From CAZOHG01 sp964579725 (GTDB taxonomy: Bacteria; Zhuqueibacterota; JdFR-76; BMS3Abin05): a stretch of 64,000 nt of DNA. Location of the stretch: assembly GCA_964579725.1 (NCBI GenBank), contig CAZOHG010000011.1:1-64000 (forward strand). Reading direction: 5' to 3'. The position numbers and the translations under genes are program-made. The notes under the pieces are model-generated. The model saw only the letters and a program-made list of their open reading frames with translations, ran no database searches and was not told the origin of the DNA. This document shows positions 1 to 9,115 of the stretch, in pieces; positions within the stretch are counted from its first letter, which is position 1, and each line of letters starts with the position of its first letter.

Positions 1-476
1 GTCAGCGTGCGCGTCAAGACGCTCATGGGATTGGTGTAATTGACCACCCAGGCCTCCGGGCAGTCGGTTTGAATGGCCCCGGCAAATTCCTGAAAAACCG
101 GAATATTTCGCAGGGCGCGGGCCCAACCGCCGGGACCAACCGTGTCCCCCACGCTTTGGAAAACGCCGTATTTCTTGGGAATCTCCAAATCGTGTGCCAT
201 TGCCTCCAGACCGCCCGTGGAAATCGTGAGGATGACAAAATCCGCGCCGGGCAGGGCGTCTTTGAGATTGTCGGTGGTTTCGAGCCGGAACTCTCGCCCA
301 GACCCCTCGAGCATTTTTCGGACAAGGGGTGTGGTCACGGCCAAATTTTCGGGAGAAATGTCTTCCAAGACCACCGTGCTCCCGTCCAGCCCCGGCAGGG
401 CCAGAAAATCCCGAACAATTTTGGGCGTCCACTGAAAACTCCCCCCGCCGACCAGCACAATCCGCTTCCCTTTCAT
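1..476 (-). CDS. Glycoside hydrolase family 4 enzyme (alpha-galactosidase/alpha-glucosidase type), N-terminal part
   Basis: The first 158 residues of an NAD- and metal-dependent GH4 glycosidase; the rest lies beyond the left edge. Translating the minus strand gives an N-terminal Rossmann start with IVLVGGGSFQWTP, an ITISTGGLEA strand, the family signature GVFQSVGDTVGPGG, and NYTNPMS, where GH4 enzymes have their conserved Asn-Pro. GH4 enzymes hydrolyse alpha- or beta-glycosides by an oxidation-elimination mechanism; the Cys/His metal ligands are not in view, so substrate cannot be assigned. ATG at 476 follows a GGAAGG ribosome site; a GTG at 512, after GAGGAA, is an alternative adding 12 residues. 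A promoter at 543-570 faces it. Confidence 0.88.
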   Translation of the reverse strand, partial: MKGKRIVLVGGGSFQWTPKIVRDFLALPGLDGSTVVLEDISPENLAVTTPLVRKMLEGSGREFRLETTDNLKDALPGADFVILTISTGGLEAMAHDLEIPKKYGVFQSVGDTVGPGGWARALRNIPVFQEFAGAIQTDCPEAWVVNYTNPMSVLTRTL

Positions 477-542
477 CTCGCCTTCCGTCTGCTTTTCGGG
501 TTTAAAATCCACAATTCCTCACTAAGAAAAACGTTTGCATAA

Positions 543-570
543 AAGATAAACAAATCTTGCAAAAAGTCAA
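543..570 (-). promoter_or_regulatory. Sigma70-like promoter for the GH4 gene
   Basis: On the minus strand TTGACT (570-565) and TATCTT (548-543) are separated by 16 bases. The predicted start near 536 leaves a short leader before the GTG at 512 or the ATG at 476. Found by eye, no mapping data. Confidence 0.5.
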
Positions 571-688
571 GAATTTTCCAATTTCAAAAAGAATATTTTA
601 CCTGACTCAAAGCCAAAGAAGCCCCTAAAATCAAGGTAAGAATTTAATTTCGAATTCTCCGACTCGCGAAAAATCGCACATTTTTTGC

Positions 689-717
689 TTGAAAAGATGC
701 CGGATGGACAATATATT
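689..717 (+). promoter_or_regulatory. Sigma70-like promoter for the 874-1617 gene
   Basis: TTGAAA (689-694) and TATATT (712-717) with a 17-base spacer, the same two hexamers and spacing as proposed for uvrB. The leader would be about 150 bases. The rest of the 477-873 gap shows no convincing gene; a short open frame at 689-877 overlaps the promoter and is not believed. Confidence 0.5.
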
Positions 718-873
718 TAAGGCGTTACAAAAAATCTGCCTTCCTTCAACGCTCGACATCCAAATGACGCTTCACAAAGGGAAAATCGTTTTCAAACTTC
801 CGGGGAACCAATTCCAATGTAAATTTTGCTTTTTCAAAGATCCTCCGAATCCATTCATTCGAGGAAAATCAAA

Positions 874-1617
874 ATGAAACGCCACGTGAAAATGTCGCTA
901 GATTTTCTCCTGCTGGCCCTTGTGGTCACCCCTTTTTTAATTGACACAGCGCCGCGGGACACCACTCAAACCAAGATCAGCGTTTGGGGGAGTGCCGGAC
1001 AATATGCCATCGTTGATCGCGGGTGCAGCGGAGAAATCCTCCGGGAAGAGGCCATCGGTTATTCCGAACTGGGAGGGGAATGGAGCCGAACCGGTAAAAA
1101 CAGTGAAGTGGAAATTTTGGTCCACGGTGTACGGGACCAAATTGAATTGCAAAAAGATGTATTGGATTCCAATTACGGGTACCGCACGGTCTACGAGTAC
1201 CCCCGGCGAATTTTTCTCGGCTTAAACCCTTTTATTGAATGGAAGAGCCGATATGTGGGTCTGGGTGCTGGGCTTTTCTGGAGCAGTAAGCTCCCGGCCA
1301 AAATCGGGAGCCGGTTGTTCCCAACTTTCCACCTTCGGTTCGGGAACCTGCAAAAATTTTATTTTGAAGGCTCATTCTTCCAGCACCCGCAGCTTTACTC
1401 GGGCAACTATTTGAGAATTGGGATTGGCAGCAATCAACCCGCCACAGTTCATCCCTGGTTTGGCGTGGGTTTCGGCCCGCAGGACAAACTTGGCCTGCTT
1501 TTCAGAAGTGACATCCTTGTGAACGAAAAATTGCGGCTGAATTGGCTCATTCGAATCGGTTCCAACGAAGGGATTGCTGAGCCTGCACTTGGAATTCGAT
1601 TCGACTACGTGAGGTAA
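874..1617 (+). CDS. Predicted exported protein, probable outer-membrane beta-barrel
   Basis: 247 residues, family not recognised. The ATG at 874 follows GAGG (861-864) and gives a basic start and a hydrophobic stretch at about residues 9-23, like a signal peptide. The C-terminal half alternates aromatic and glycine-rich strands (YVGLGAGLFW, PTFHLRFGN, YLRIGIGSN, LNWLIRIGS) and ends in LGIRFDYVR, all suggesting a small beta-barrel or porin-like fold. It is a single gene, transcribed toward the repair operon and divergently from the GH4 gene, so a role in sugar uptake is possible but not shown. Confidence 0.6.
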   Translation: MKRHVKMSLDFLLLALVVTPFLIDTAPRDTTQTKISVWGSAGQYAIVDRGCSGEILREEAIGYSELGGEWSRTGKNSEVEILVHGVRDQIELQKDVLDSNYGYRTVYEYPRRIFLGLNPFIEWKSRYVGLGAGLFWSSKLPAKIGSRLFPTFHLRFGNLQKFYFEGSFFQHPQLYSGNYLRIGIGSNQPATVHPWFGVGFGPQDKLGLLFRSDILVNEKLRLNWLIRIGSNEGIAEPALGIRFDYVR

Positions 1618-1885
1618 TTTCTGTTGCACGGCGGGTGAATTCTCGGCTGCTTCCTCTGCAAAAAAATTAGGGCGCACAAATTCCCGCTTTTTACCCCGAA
1701 GACCAAAAAATCGGATTTCGCTGCGAGCCAATTTAAAAAAGCCTGAAGACAATTTCACAAAGATTGTTTCTCCAAAAAATTCACCGTAGATAAAAAGTGG
1801 CCAACGAGAGGTTCCCTTGAGGCAGACGTTTCGAGCAAAAAAATCCTTCCAAAAGAAATGTACAACCCCTCCCAAGTTCTGCTTT

Positions 1886-4663
1886 TTAATTTCCCATTGT
1901 AAAAATTGCCCGTTCTGTTTCCGGAAGCGCTTTTTGCGTCCACTTCAAAATGGCTTCGTCCTTTGTAAAAACCAGAATCTGCGTTTCCCGGGCCAGAGAT
2001 TTGAGCAGTTGAAGCACATTTTCAAGCCGCTGACCGTCAAAATGAACGAAGGGGTCGTCCAATAGCAGGGGCAACGGTTCGCTGTTTTCGCTGAGCAGCC
2101 GCGCAATGGCCACCCGCAGCAGAAAGTACACCTGTTCCTGCGTACCCAAACTGACCAATTCGCTGTTTTGAACCTCTCCCGTCTCCGGTACGCTGAGACT
2201 CACCGAGAATTTTCGGGGGTCAACCCGGACTTCGCGGTAGCGGCCACCGGTGACCCGAGCAATGTCGCGGCTCACCTCTTGATTCAAAAGCGGCGCCAAA
2301 TTTCGATGGAAGGTTTTCATGACGTCGGTGAGGGTGTCCCGTGCCTTTTCCAAAGCTCGACGCACTCGCAACAGTTGGCGCACTTCTTCTTCAGCTTGTG
2401 CCAATTCCTCCTCGATTTCCGCTTGAGGCCGGTGCTTGGTTAGAATAACGCGAATCTGCGTTTCCAACCGTTCTACCTGTTTTTCCATTTCCTGCCGCCG
2501 CCGGTCTAACTGTTCGTATTCATTTTGCAGCTTCTGGGCACTCCAGCCGGATGTGGTTCCCTTCAATTCCGGGTGGTTTCCGAGCAAAGCGTCCCGTTTG
2601 CGGCTCAACTCCTCTTGTTGGGTGCGCAGTTCCGCCTCAGATTTTCCCGAAAACAGTCCGGTCAATTCGGATTTCCGCTTCTCAATCTCCCTGAAAAGTT
2701 GGTCGTATTGCCGCCGCTTTCCCAACAAATCGGTGAAAAGGGCACGCGCCTTTTCCAGATTTTTTTCCTCAATTCCCACTTCCTGCAAACGCTCTGACAG
2801 CGATTCGCAGGTCAGCTCCATCCGATCCTGAACGCGAGCCAATTCCTTTTGTTTGCCCTCCAAAATTTGCTGCTGGGTCTCGCGCTGTTTGGCCAGCTCA
2901 AAATAGGAGCGAAATTGGGCTGCCACGGAGTCCAGTACCTCTTTGGAAATTTCCCGAATGCCAATGGCGTCCAGATATTTGAGAAGCTGGAATTCTACCG
3001 CTTCCAAATCGCCCCTGGCTCGATTCAAATCGTCCAATTTTCGAGTGTACTGCTCAAATTGGCTTCGCTGTTCCAACAGTTCCTGCCAATTTTGCACTCC
3101 CAGAGGAGCAAGCGCCGTCCGGTAGGCGCCTTTTTGGTCGTCTCTTTCCCGCTCAAGAGAATCAATTTCCGCTTGAAAATCAGCCACTTCTCTTTCGTGG
3201 CTGCGCTGTTTCTTCAAGAAAATGCCGAAAAGAACCGCCGCAAGAAAAACGAGTCCTGCTCCCCCGCCTTTACCCCACGCGGGAAAAATACCCACCGCCG
3301 AGAGTACGGTTAGCCCCACCCCCAGTGCACCAAGCAAGGCCAACCCGATTTTCCAGGGGACAGAAAAGGGAACTTGTTTTTTCAGATTGCCCGCTTCCCA
3401 CGCCATTTCTTTGATTCGGTCTTCCAGCGTCGCTATTCGGCTTTCCTGCTCCCGAATGTCCTGAACTGCTTCGGGCGAAAGGGCGTGCATCCGGCAAAGA
3501 TGTTCCTTTCGGCCTTCTTCCCAACCGAGCCGTTTTTCTTCCTGCTCCACCCAATTTTTCGATTTTCGAAAGGTTTCCTCTGCCAGTTCCCAACGCGTGC
3601 GGTACTGAGAAAAAGTCTCGTAGCTGAGGAAATCCGCCAGTTTTTTCATTTCGGTGTAATTTTTCAATTCCGTGTCCAATTGCCCGATGAGCTCTTTTTG
3701 CCGGGCAATTTCCTCCCGGATTTCTTCAATCTGTTCCCTCTGGTTTTCCAGCGTTTGAAATTTTCGGACGATTCCGTCCCGCAGCGCTTCGGAAATCTGC
3801 CCTGCGCTTTTAAATTCCTCCAGCCGGAGAGTCAGGGTTTCGAGCTCTTTGCGCAAATCCGACGAGCGTTGGAAGGCGTGTTCGATTTCTTCGATTTTCT
3901 TCCCCAAAATCAAATAGCGGTACTGAAGTAGGCGGGTGCGGTCTTTTCGAAGGGCTTTTTCCAACTGTTGTTTTTCCTGAGCCGCTTGTTTGACGGCTTC
4001 CCGGTCGCGGAGAAGAGCCTCTTGTTCGGACTGCAAATCACGCAGCCGTTTTTGAGCAACCGGGAGGCGTTGAACCCGCGCTCGGTCGGTTCCGACGCGG
4101 GCAATTTGAGCCTCCAAAAAGGCAATGGCCTCTTCCGCCGAGGCTTTTGTCCCCCCGCTGTCCAAAAGGCTGACCATTTCATTTACCAATCCCCCTTGAT
4201 TTTGCAAAGCCTTCACTTCGGCCTGTCGAACAAAGGCTGTGGCTTCGAAGATTTCTCGCGGCATGCCCAGGTGTTCCCGAGCAAAGGAAAGATTTCCGTG
4301 GCGCCGAACGGAAAATTTTCGGGTCACATCTTCGCCGGTCACGGCGTCCAAAATTTTGGTGGGAAGATCGTCGTTGGAAAAATCTCGGAACACGTCGTAC
4401 GTGCGGCCGTCCGCCAGTGCGTACCGCAGGGAAAGAGCAAAGGCGTCGCCCGACCACGGCTTAAAGCGCCAGTGGCGCTGTTTTTCAGCCGTGGTTGCCC
4501 GATTCCCGCTGTAAAAACCGTAGAGCGCCGCCAGCAGCGCTTGCTGCAACGTCGATTTGCCGGCCTCGTTGGGCCCCCAAATCAAGTTAAATCCGGGTGA
4601 AAATTCCAACGTAAGATTGCGAAGCTTTCCAAATCCCTGAATTTTTACACGAACCAGTTTCAT
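1886..4663 (-). CDS. YhaN-like SMC/Rad50-type ATPase with two membrane segments
   Basis: 925 residues with the layout of an SbcC/Rad50-type ATPase: Walker A GPNEAGKST (residues 30-38), long coiled coils, an ABC-signature-like SLGTQEQVYFLLR near residue 840 and Walker B PLLLDDPFVHFD near 865. Between the coils, at about 431-483, are two hydrophobic helices typical of the YhaN subfamily rather than SbcC, so the protein may be membrane-anchored. In Firmicutes YhaN is encoded next to the phosphoesterase YhaO; the same pairing is seen here with the gene at 4762-5886. Likely role: DNA end processing or repair together with that nuclease and the upstream helicase-nuclease. Last gene of the operon; the start follows poor Shine-Dalgarno sequence and could be revised. 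Confidence 0.82.
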   Translation of the reverse strand: MKLVRVKIQGFGKLRNLTLEFSPGFNLIWGPNEAGKSTLQQALLAALYGFYSGNRATTAEKQRHWRFKPWSGDAFALSLRYALADGRTYDVFRDFSNDDLPTKILDAVTGEDVTRKFSVRRHGNLSFAREHLGMPREIFEATAFVRQAEVKALQNQGGLVNEMVSLLDSGGTKASAEEAIAFLEAQIARVGTDRARVQRLPVAQKRLRDLQSEQEALLRDREAVKQAAQEKQQLEKALRKDRTRLLQYRYLILGKKIEEIEHAFQRSSDLRKELETLTLRLEEFKSAGQISEALRDGIVRKFQTLENQREQIEEIREEIARQKELIGQLDTELKNYTEMKKLADFLSYETFSQYRTRWELAEETFRKSKNWVEQEEKRLGWEEGRKEHLCRMHALSPEAVQDIREQESRIATLEDRIKEMAWEAGNLKKQVPFSVPWKIGLALLGALGVGLTVLSAVGIFPAWGKGGGAGLVFLAAVLFGIFLKKQRSHEREVADFQAEIDSLERERDDQKGAYRTALAPLGVQNWQELLEQRSQFEQYTRKLDDLNRARGDLEAVEFQLLKYLDAIGIREISKEVLDSVAAQFRSYFELAKQRETQQQILEGKQKELARVQDRMELTCESLSERLQEVGIEEKNLEKARALFTDLLGKRRQYDQLFREIEKRKSELTGLFSGKSEAELRTQQEELSRKRDALLGNHPELKGTTSGWSAQKLQNEYEQLDRRRQEMEKQVERLETQIRVILTKHRPQAEIEEELAQAEEEVRQLLRVRRALEKARDTLTDVMKTFHRNLAPLLNQEVSRDIARVTGGRYREVRVDPRKFSVSLSVPETGEVQNSELVSLGTQEQVYFLLRVAIARLLSENSEPLPLLLDDPFVHFDGQRLENVLQLLKSLARETQILVFTKDEAILKWTQKALPETERAIFTMGN

Positions 4664-4761
4664 TCCATTTTTCCCACGCTACTACATTTTTGATTTCGCC
4701 GCTCCCCTTTTTCTGCCGCCAAGCAAACCGCGCTTTGCCGGGCAGCCGAATGTTTTCAAGG

Positions 4762-5886
4762 CTATTTCGGCACCACGTCTTTTTTCTCGAAGGCAAACAA
4801 ACCGAACGTCAACGCCGATTGCAGCAGGTCGCGTTTTTCGTCCGCGGCCTTTTCCATTTCGTCGAGCAAGCGGCGCACAAATTCCCCCCGAACGGTTTTT
4901 TCCGCACGCAGGTCGTCCAGCGGAAACCCGGGAATCGTGTGGTCTTCCAAATAAATGTGAAGGAAATCTCCGGGAAGCCTCTCCCGCAAAGCCGCGGGGT
5001 CCCAATTGACATCCGGGTGTCGCCAGCCGACCAATTTCACCTGTACCAAAACCCTTTCTCCCTCTTCCCCTTTCAGGGCTTCCGTAATTTTTTGGGCGAC
5101 GGCTTCGAGATGAGTCAGCTCCGAAACGTCCACCTCTTTGCGCAGCGAACGGTACGTGGCTGTGGGCACCGACTTTGCCTGAACCCGACCCTTTTCAATT
5201 TGAAGCAGAACAGCTCCGTGCAAACCGGCAGAGCAGAGCGCCAGAGGCTCGGGGCTTCCAGGGTAAGCCAAAATCGGGGCTTTTTCGGGGGAAAGCCTCC
5301 CCTGGTGGTAGTGGCCCAACAGCGCAAAGGCAAATCCGGCTTTGCGAATGTCATCCGGGTAAAAGGGCGCGTGGGTCACTTTTCCGCCGGGCACATTGGA
5401 CATGTCCGACCCGTGCAGCAACAGAAGGTGTGTTTTTCGATTCGGTACCTGAAAATTGGCCAACGGATTCTTGCGGAAGGAGGGCCCGAAGTGCGCCAGA
5501 CCCCACAGCACCACGTCGTCGCTCAGCGGAATGGGGGTTAGCCGGGGCTCCGAAAAAATGGTCACATTTTCGGGCCATTTGACCTGCCGGTAAAGGGAAT
5601 CGGGAACGAGAGGATCGTGGTTCCCCGGTGCCACAAACACGGGGACACTGCCCAGGCGGGCGAACTCCTCGGCCAAAAAATGTCCGGTTTCGGGGGAGTA
5701 GCGCTCCTGCTCGTAGAGGTCACCGCCAATCGTGACCGCATCGACCTTTTCTTTTAGAGCCAAATCCAAGAGATTGTGAACGGCCTGTCGAAGGGATGCT
5801 CGGTAGCGCCGCGCCACTTCCACCGGAAATTTCATCCCGGCAAAAGAAATGTCCAAATGAACGTCCGCAAAATGTAAGATTTTCAA
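4762..5886 (-). CDS. SbcD/YhaO-like DNA repair metallophosphoesterase
   Basis: 374 residues. Calcineurin-type two-metal motifs are in order: DVH (D8, H10), GGD (D56), GNHD (N89, H90), a late LLLHG and GHYH near residue 195. This is the Mre11/SbcD/YhaO nuclease arrangement, expected to act with the ATPase encoded just downstream. The TTG at 5886 is preferred as start: it lies ten bases after AGGAG and begins exactly at the domain (MKILHFADVHLD); an in-frame ATG at 5967 would add 27 unlikely residues overlapping the end of the helicase gene. The C-terminal third is less conserved and is probably the DNA- or partner-binding cap. Confidence 0.85.
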   Translation of the reverse strand: MKILHFADVHLDISFAGMKFPVEVARRYRASLRQAVHNLLDLALKEKVDAVTIGGDLYEQERYSPETGHFLAEEFARLGSVPVFVAPGNHDPLVPDSLYRQVKWPENVTIFSEPRLTPIPLSDDVVLWGLAHFGPSFRKNPLANFQVPNRKTHLLLLHGSDMSNVPGGKVTHAPFYPDDIRKAGFAFALLGHYHQGRLSPEKAPILAYPGSPEPLALCSAGLHGAVLLQIEKGRVQAKSVPTATYRSLRKEVDVSELTHLEAVAQKITEALKGEEGERVLVQVKLVGWRHPDVNWDPAALRERLPGDFLHIYLEDHTIPGFPLDDLRAEKTVRGEFVRRLLDEMEKAADEKRDLLQSALTFGLFAFEKKDVVPK

Positions 5887-5973
5887 AACAATCGAACTCC
5901 TGCTTTTCCAGCTTTCTCTCCGCAACAAACGGCTGTCTTTTGTCCGCGGGATTCTGTTTTCTCCCAATCCCCC

Positions 5974-8898
5974 CTACAATTGGGCACTGGGACAAATGGT
6001 GTTAAAAGCACAGTACTGACAACTCATGTAGGCAGGGTGCGCGGAAAAATCCCGGCTTCGAATGCCGGCCGCTGCTTCCCGAATTTTCTCTTGAAATTTG
6101 TCCATTTTCATTTTCTCGACGGGAACAGCCCCAACCAAGCCCGACTCCAAAAAGTGCAACTCGACCTGAATCGGCCACTCGCCGAACATTTCTTCAAAGG
6201 CAAAGGCGTAGATTGCCAATTGCAGGCTGTCTTTGGCTTTTTTGTCCGCTTTGTCCTGATCGCGCACGTCGGAGGACTTAAAATCCACAATGACGTACCC
6301 GCCGCTTCGCTTGTCAATCCGATCCCACCGGCCCACCACGTGATTTTTTTCCAGATAGAAACCGAATTCTTTCTCCACGTACACGGGCAACCGGCCCGAG
6401 GCTTCTTCCCTTTCGTAAAATTGTCGCAGGGCTTCCAGACCGGCCTGAAAGCGCTGTTCCTCGTGTTCTCTGGAAAAAAATCCCTCGCTGGACCAGGAAT
6501 TCTTGAACGTGTCTTCAAGCACGGAAAAATCCACGGGAAAGCCCTTCATTTTTCGCAGGTAGTACTGGCTGATTGCCTGGTGCAGTGCATTTCCGTAAAT
6601 GACCGAGTGGTGCGGAGCAATGGGCACCCGAAGCACGTGAATGTATTTGTACTTCAGCGGACAGGTCAAATAATCGTCGATCTGGTAAAAACTCAATTTC
6701 AGGGGCTGGTCGTCAGGAATCGGTGCCAATTCCTGATTCAGGGCGTCCGGTGCCGGAGCAAAACGACGGATTTTTTCCTCAGCTGTCCGCTTCACAAACT
6801 CCGTCGGGAGGGGCCTGTCCAGGGCTTCCACCACAAACTGGCTTACCTTTCGCGTGCGCTTGCCGCCGTAATCGTGGGCGTAGGTAAAATACAATTCCTC
6901 CTGGGCACGGGTCATGCCCACGTAAAAAAGGCGGCGTTCTTCCTGAAGATGAAAGTCCCCTTGCGGCAAAATTTCACGGACCAATTGTTCCGGTAGCGGA
7001 ATGGCTTCACTGCAATTCCGGTGGGGGAATTTTTGGTTGACCAAACTAACCATGAAAACAACCGGAAACTCCAGTCCCTTAGCTTTGTGAACCGTAAGAA
7101 CGTGAACGGCGTCGGCGTCCAAATCCACTTCCGCCGTGGCCGGGTCGTCTCCGGCTTCCATGAGCAAGTCGAGGTACTCCACAAAAATCGACACGCGGTC
7201 GAGATGAGCAACCTCTCCAAAACTTTTAATGATGTCAAAAAGCTTGGCAATATTTTGTACTTTGCGGTCGCCAAGCTCTGACCCCTGGCGGGTGAGACGT
7301 TTCAAATACCCGCTTCGCGTGAAAAATTCGTACAAAACCACACCGGTGGAATTTTCCCGAGCCAGTTTCAAGTAGAATTCCACATCCGCGACGATTTTTT
7401 CAATGGTGGCGCGGCCTTCTGGTGAAAGCACCGTTAAGTCCGGGAACTCTTTGTAGTGCAGAAAAACGTCGAAAAGCGGCTGATTGTGACTCCGGGCAAC
7501 GTGGTTGCACCGCACCAGATCGAAAACAGGAAGCTGGTAAATTTCGGACGAGGCCAAATGTCCCAGACTTTTAGAATCGGTAAAATCGCTGAGCACTCGC
7601 AAAAAAGCCACCAACAATTGAATCTCCGGCTGTTGGTAAAGCCCGCGGCTGCCGGAAAATTGGTACGGAATGCCGCGCATGTTGAGCGATTGAAGGAACG
7701 GAATGGCGTCATTGTTGGCACGCACTAAAACGGCAAAATCACGGTAGGCTCGTTTGCCCGATTCCACTGCCTCCGCAATGTGCCGGGCTACTTCGTCGGC
7801 CTCCACCGAGAGAGCTTCAAACCCAAGAGCGCGTACAACCGGGGGCAAATCTCCTCTGGTTTCAGCCGTTAATTGTTTGTTTATTTTATTTTTTACTTCA
7901 AGTCGATCGGGATTGTTGTGCGTAATTAGATTGTACGCCGCGTCCAAAATAGCCTGCGTGGAGCGGTAGTTTTTGGTCAGCACCACCAATTCCGCTCTGG
8001 GGAAAGCGTCCGTAAAATGGAGAATGTTGCTAATTGCCGCCCCGCGAAATTTGTAAATAGACTGGTCGTCGTCCCCGACTACCGCAATATTGGGCCGTTC
8101 GCGGGACAAAAGTTTCAGAAGTTGAAATTGAGCGTAATTGGTGTCCTGAAATTCATCGACCAAAATAAATTTAAACTGGTCTTGAATCTTTTTGAGAACC
8201 GAGGGTCTTTTTCTCAACAGATTCAGCGCCAGAGTGACCTGGTCACCAAAATCGATTTTCCCTTCTTTGGCCAGAAGCTCCTGGTACAGGCGGTACGAAT
8301 GAGCCAGTTCCAGTTGTTTCCGCGCTTCTTCCTGCAACACCTCGTCCCCAGGATTTGCCTGAGCGGTCCGGTGCAATTCTTCGGCAAATTTTAGGTAATC
8401 TTCGGGGGAAACATCCTCGTCTTTGGCACGGCTGAACAGCGTAATCATGGCCTCCACAAACCGCGTGGGATTACCAAGCGGACGGTAGTATTCCAGCGGA
8501 AATTCAAACAAATGGTCGCGAAAAAACAGAACCTGCTCCGGCCGCGACAGCACTTTTAAGTCGGGGGTAAGACCCATTTCAAGGGCAAACTCCCGCAAAA
8601 TGCGGTCCCCAAAGGCGTGAAAGGTACTAATTTGCACCAGGGCGTAGCCGTACGGAACCAGTTCGTCCACGCGCTCCTGCATTTCGGCCGCCGCCTTGTC
8701 GGTAAAGGTCAGAGCCAGGATTTCCTCCGGCCGCGCCATTTTTGTGGCAATTAAGTAGGCAATTCTGTGGGTAATGACCCGCGTCTTCCCGGTTCCGGCA
8801 CCGGCTACAATCAGCAAAGGCCCTTCGCCAAAGGTAACCGCCCTTTTCTGCTCAGCATTGAGTCCCTGCAAAATTCTGTCAACGGAAAGTTCTTCCAC
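5974..8898 (-). CDS. UvrD/PcrA-type helicase fused to a Fe-S PD-(D/E)XK nuclease
   Basis: 974 residues. The N-terminal two-thirds is an SF1A helicase: Walker A GAGTGKT (33-39), VVGDDDQSIYKFRGA, a YRST motif, TVHKAKGLEFPVVF and YVGMTRAQEELY. The C-terminal third (about 720-974) is a RecB/Cas4-like nuclease: GNALHQAI, RWDRID, IVDFKSS and QLAIYA supply the acidic, lysine and QxxxY residues. A cysteine in LTCPLKYKY together with C960, C963 and C969 (CQYCAFNTIC) fits the AddB/Cas4 4Fe-4S cluster. One polypeptide therefore carries parts divided between AddA and AddB elsewhere. GTG start after GGGGAG; a promoter lies at 9011-9039. First gene of the repair operon. Confidence 0.9.
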   Translation of the reverse strand: MEELSVDRILQGLNAEQKRAVTFGEGPLLIVAGAGTGKTRVITHRIAYLIATKMARPEEILALTFTDKAAAEMQERVDELVPYGYALVQISTFHAFGDRILREFALEMGLTPDLKVLSRPEQVLFFRDHLFEFPLEYYRPLGNPTRFVEAMITLFSRAKDEDVSPEDYLKFAEELHRTAQANPGDEVLQEEARKQLELAHSYRLYQELLAKEGKIDFGDQVTLALNLLRKRPSVLKKIQDQFKFILVDEFQDTNYAQFQLLKLLSRERPNIAVVGDDDQSIYKFRGAAISNILHFTDAFPRAELVVLTKNYRSTQAILDAAYNLITHNNPDRLEVKNKINKQLTAETRGDLPPVVRALGFEALSVEADEVARHIAEAVESGKRAYRDFAVLVRANNDAIPFLQSLNMRGIPYQFSGSRGLYQQPEIQLLVAFLRVLSDFTDSKSLGHLASSEIYQLPVFDLVRCNHVARSHNQPLFDVFLHYKEFPDLTVLSPEGRATIEKIVADVEFYLKLARENSTGVVLYEFFTRSGYLKRLTRQGSELGDRKVQNIAKLFDIIKSFGEVAHLDRVSIFVEYLDLLMEAGDDPATAEVDLDADAVHVLTVHKAKGLEFPVVFMVSLVNQKFPHRNCSEAIPLPEQLVREILPQGDFHLQEERRLFYVGMTRAQEELYFTYAHDYGGKRTRKVSQFVVEALDRPLPTEFVKRTAEEKIRRFAPAPDALNQELAPIPDDQPLKLSFYQIDDYLTCPLKYKYIHVLRVPIAPHHSVIYGNALHQAISQYYLRKMKGFPVDFSVLEDTFKNSWSSEGFFSREHEEQRFQAGLEALRQFYEREEASGRLPVYVEKEFGFYLEKNHVVGRWDRIDKRSGGYVIVDFKSSDVRDQDKADKKAKDSLQLAIYAFAFEEMFGEWPIQVELHFLESGLVGAVPVEKMKMDKFQEKIREAAAGIRSRDFSAHPAYMSCQYCAFNTICPSAQL

Positions 8899-9010
8899 AA
8901 ATCGCTCCCCAATAGTCCGGAAACATTGAGCTCGGTTGATTTCTCAGGCTTTCCGCCAACGCAGGTTTCCCAAAAAGCAAAACAAGCTGGCGAAACGCCA
9001 AGGTTGCTTA

Positions 9011-9039
9011 AATATACGACATATTTACAAGGGAATCAA
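9011..9039 (-). promoter_or_regulatory. Sigma70-like promoter for the DNA repair operon
   Basis: TTGATT (9039-9034), 17 bases, TATATT (9016-9011) on the minus strand, about 105 bases upstream of the helicase-nuclease start. Good match in both hexamers and spacing. Confidence 0.6.
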
Positions 9040-9115
9040 GGATTCAAAAAGGGCGCGGTGCTACGATCGCAAAAAGATTTTCCACAAATGCGCTCGAACC
9101 GTTTTTAAGGAAAAT

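Noticed and set aside
689..877. Short plus-strand frame of 62 codons before the outer-membrane protein gene
   Set aside because: It overlaps the proposed promoter and the start of the real gene, and has no plausible ribosome site.
5980..6996. A 338-codon plus-strand open frame opposite the helicase-nuclease
   Set aside because: Antisense to the well-conserved nuclease domain and its Fe-S cysteines; no recognisable product.
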